Assembly: GCF_001854865.1 (NCBI RefSeq)
Contig: NZ_MDDW01000029.1
Location: forward strand, 242,311-249,055
Source: Rhizobium sp. LCM 4573
GTDB lineage: Bacteria > Pseudomonadota > Alphaproteobacteria > Rhizobiales > Rhizobiaceae
DNA: 6,745 nt
Reading direction: 5' to 3'
Below the pieces are notes generated by a model that saw only the letters and a list, made by a program, of their open reading frames with translations, made no database searches and had not been told where the DNA came from. This document shows, piece after piece, positions 5,423-6,745 of the stretch; position 1 is the stretch's first letter; each line of letters begins with the position of its first letter. The position numbers were made by a program, and so were the translations under genes.

Positions 5423-6056
5423 AGAGAATGGCGCGGCTGTCTTCGCTCCGCCGCGCCCAGCCCTTTTCGAGGAAGTGCGAAAGTAATGCCTTGCCGAGCG
5501 TGCCGGCAAGGTGCGAGCGGCGTTCGCTCCAATCGAGGCAGGATTTGCAGAGCGGCCGCCGTGTGGAGCTCAGCGCTTCCAGATCGATGCCGATTTCGGC
5601 AAGTCGCGCGCGGCCTTCGTCGGTGAGGCGGAGGTTTTCTCCATCCTCATCGATCGCGCCGCTTTGCACGAAGCTGTCGAGCATGCGCACCCCGTAGTCG
5701 CCGGCAAGATGATCGTAGCAGACGCGCGCCTTGCGAAGTGCAGGGTCCTTTGGGCCCGGCCGGTGCCGCAAGTGCCCGCGGCTTGCGGCAAAAACCATGA
5801 TGCCTTCCAGAAGCGAAGCAGTCGCAGCGTCCGCAAGCGCATAATAGCGATGCCGTCCCTGTTTCCGCTGGGAGATGATGCCGCCGTCTTCGAGCTTGGA
5901 AAGATGAGAGCTTGCCGTCTGTAGTGTCACGCCGGCCGCCTGGGCAAGTTCGGTCGCCGTCAGCGCCTGTCCGCCCGTCAACGCGGTCAGCATATTGGCG
6001 CGGGCTGGATCGCCGATCAGCGTTCCTATGCGGGCTATGTCCGGTCCTTCCTTCAT
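5373..6056 (-). CDS. ArsR-type winged-helix regulator with duplicated C-terminal domain
   Basis: This is a 227-residue DNA-binding regulator. The N-terminal ArsR-like winged helix is at about 5–85: IGDPARANMLTAL (14–26), helix-turn-helix TATELAQAAGVTLQTASSHLSKLEDGGII (33–61) and a wing with QGRHRYYAL (66–74). The classic ArsR metal motif ELCVCDL is absent. The C-terminal half (113–221) contains two similar units, each with a cysteine followed by HLAG: C113/HLAG (116–119) and C170-x2-C173/HLAG (182–185). Such regulators usually repress a neighbouring divergent gene and respond to a metal, redox signal or small molecule; the ligand is unknown here. The ATG at 6056 is chosen because it begins just before the domain. 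The frame extends to a GTG at 6089 without a ribosome binding site. The gene is 72 bases from the divergent NIPSNAP gene, its likely target, and its 3' end runs 50 bases into the DUF1284 gene. Confidence 0.88.
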   Translation of the reverse strand: MKEGPDIARIGTLIGDPARANMLTALTGGQALTATELAQAAGVTLQTASSHLSKLEDGGIISQRKQGRHRYYALADAATASLLEGIMVFAASRGHLRHRPGPKDPALRKARVCYDHLAGDYGVRMLDSFVQSGAIDEDGENLRLTDEGRARLAEIGIDLEALSSTRRPLCKSCLDWSERRSHLAGTLGKALLSHFLEKGWARRSEDSRAILFTPSGERKFLSLFPAE

Positions 6057-6128
6057 ACTTCGATCATAACCGAAGCATCTTCGTCGCACAATGTGTCAAA
6101 GTCATCCCATGAAAAACGGAGAGACAAC
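6057..6128. promoter_or_regulatory. Divergent regulator/NIPSNAP promoter with CTTCG–CGAAG repeats
   Basis: This 72-base gap carries the pentamer CTTCG three times in alternating orientation: CTTCG at 6058–6062, CGAAG at 6071–6075 and CTTCG at 6079–6083. The last two form the palindrome CGAAGCATCTTCG. This is a plausible operator for the ArsR-type regulator. A perfect -35 hexamer TTGACA is present on the minus strand (6099 to 6094), but the best -10 (TATGAT) is about 25 bases away, so the promoter is unresolved. GGAGAG (6118–6123) is the ribosome binding site for the NIPSNAP gene. Confidence 0.5.
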
Positions 6129-6458
6129 ATGATTACCTGCTTCATCCGCTACGAGATCGACCCGTTCAAGAAGGAGAAGTTCGCGGATTATGCCCGCGCC
6201 TGGGGCCAGGCTATTCCGCGCTGCGGAGCAGACCTGATCGGCTATTTCGGTCCGCACGAGGGCTCGGCCACCACCGCCTACGGCCTCTATAACATCGACA
6301 GTCTCGCGGCTTACGAGGCCTATCGTGCCCGTCTTGCCGAAGATCCGCTTGGCCGCGAAAACTACGAGTTCGCCAGGCGCGAGCGCTTCATCCTCAAGGA
6401 AGACCGCATTTTCCTGAAGAACATGTCCCTCCCGCACGGAGCTTTCGTAAAGCCATGA
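6129..6458 (+). CDS. NIPSNAP-family protein
   Basis: The 109-residue cytosolic protein has the NIPSNAP pattern, a dimeric alpha+beta ferredoxin-like fold. It begins MITCFIRYEIDPFKKEKFADYA, continues with IGYFGPHEGSATTAYGLYNID (37–57), and then has a helix with AAYEAYRARLAEDP (60–73) and a C-terminal FILKEDRIFLKNM strand (87–99). These proteins are widespread and mostly of unknown role; relatives with this fold include small monooxygenases and stress-induced dimeric domains. The ATG at 6129 is five bases after GGAGAG. The stop overlaps the start of the ABM gene in ATGA (6455–6458), so the two are translationally coupled and probably act together. The divergent ArsR-type regulator is the obvious candidate for control. 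Confidence 0.87.
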   Translation: MITCFIRYEIDPFKKEKFADYARAWGQAIPRCGADLIGYFGPHEGSATTAYGLYNIDSLAAYEAYRARLAEDPLGRENYEFARRERFILKEDRIFLKNMSLPHGAFVKP

Positions 6459-6745
6459 TCGCCGTCATCTTCGAAGTCATCCCCTATATGGGCGAACGTC
6501 ACAGATACCTGGACCTCGCAGGCGACCTTCGCTCCGAACTCGAAAAGATCGATGGCTTCATCTCCATCGAGCGGTTCGAGAGCCTGACGCTGCGCGGCAA
6601 GATCCTGTCGCTCTCTTTCTGGAGGGATGAGGAGGCCGTGCGGCAATGGCGCAATCTGGAGAGCCATAGGGCAGCCCAGCGCGCCGGCCGCAACGACATC
6701 TTCGCCGACTACCGCCTGCGGATCGGCCATGTGGTGCGGGATTAC
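6455..6745 (+). CDS. ABM-family (antibiotic biosynthesis monooxygenase-like) protein, partial at 3' end
   Basis: The frame runs from an ATG overlapping the NIPSNAP stop (ATGA) to the right window edge: 97 residues with no stop, close to the usual 100–110 of the family. It shows the ABM/HmoA-like dimeric ferredoxin fold: strand MIAVIFEVIP (1–10), helix YLDLAGDLRSELEKIDGF (18–35), then SIERFES (37–43), ILSLSFWRDEEAVRQWRNLESHRAAQ split over 50–75 with W56, W65 and H71, and a final YRLRIGHVVRDY (86–97). Members include heme-degrading and quinol monooxygenases as well as many of unknown activity. H71 sits in the WR-x4-H-x2-AQ motif common to the group. Coupling to another ferredoxin-fold protein suggests a joint job or a heterodimer, but that is inference. 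Confidence 0.85.
   Translation, partial: MIAVIFEVIPYMGERHRYLDLAGDLRSELEKIDGFISIERFESLTLRGKILSLSFWRDEEAVRQWRNLESHRAAQRAGRNDIFADYRLRIGHVVRDY

Noticed and set aside
6053..6067. Four-codon minimal frame (minus strand) whose TGA overlaps the ArsR-type gene ATG
   Set aside because: It is an intriguing ATGA overlap, but there is no ribosome binding site before it and it is short enough to be chance.
6057..6089. GTG start at 6089 for the ArsR-type gene
   Set aside because: It adds 11 residues outside the domain, has no ribosome binding site, and would consume the likely operator region.
1..6745. Search for a mobile element, CRISPR array, tRNA, or defence or retro-element system
   Set aside because: No transposase, integrase, reverse transcriptase, regular repeat array or tRNA-like fold was recognised; the gene content is housekeeping and small accessory metabolism.

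Overview
The window looks like ordinary chromosomal sequence of an alphaproteobacterium, most likely Rhizobiaceae (Rhizobium/Agrobacterium/Sinorhizobium type). Support for this is the high GC content, the thrC–M16 peptidase pair, and a GntR-type BioR regulator with a TTATmkATAA-like operator in front of bioY. The placement is inferred from protein resemblance and context; no database search was run. There is no RNA gene, insertion sequence, CRISPR array or sign of recent transfer.

Left part (1–2054): threonine synthase (thrC) and an M16-family zinc peptidase (cut by the left window edge) are read leftwards as a probable two-gene operon. A 125-base divergent region separates thrC from a small lipoprotein gene of unknown function read rightwards (2055–2636). 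That gene converges with a HAD-superfamily phosphatase (2667–3356, minus). A GC-rich hairpin lies at the convergence point.

Middle part (3494–5422): a biotin module. bioR (GntR/FCD repressor) is followed by an AT-rich 182-base gap holding a 16-base palindrome that matches the BioR operator and sits just before the ribosome binding site of bioY (biotin transporter S-component). bioY is followed after 10 bases by a DUF1284 gene encoding a small six-cysteine protein. The likely logic is that BioR shuts off bioY-DUF1284 when biotin is plentiful. No bioM/bioN (ATPase/T-component) genes are adjacent, so this BioY is solitary here. A 14-base tandem duplication lies across the bioY stop and DUF1284 start.

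Right part (5373–6745): an ArsR-type winged-helix regulator on the minus strand overlaps the DUF1284 gene tail to tail by 50 bases. It is divergent from a translationally coupled pair encoding two small ferredoxin-like-fold proteins: a NIPSNAP protein and an antibiotic-biosynthesis-monooxygenase (ABM) family protein cut by the right edge. The 72-base divergent gap contains CTTCG/CGAAG repeats that could be the regulator's operator. The regulator has an internally duplicated C-terminal half with cysteine/histidine motifs, suggesting an effector-sensing region.

No dramatic new system (defence, mobile or retro element) is visible. The most interesting items are the BioR-controlled bioY-DUF1284 pair with its stop/start duplication, and the ArsR–NIPSNAP–ABM unit with a duplicated sensor-like domain.
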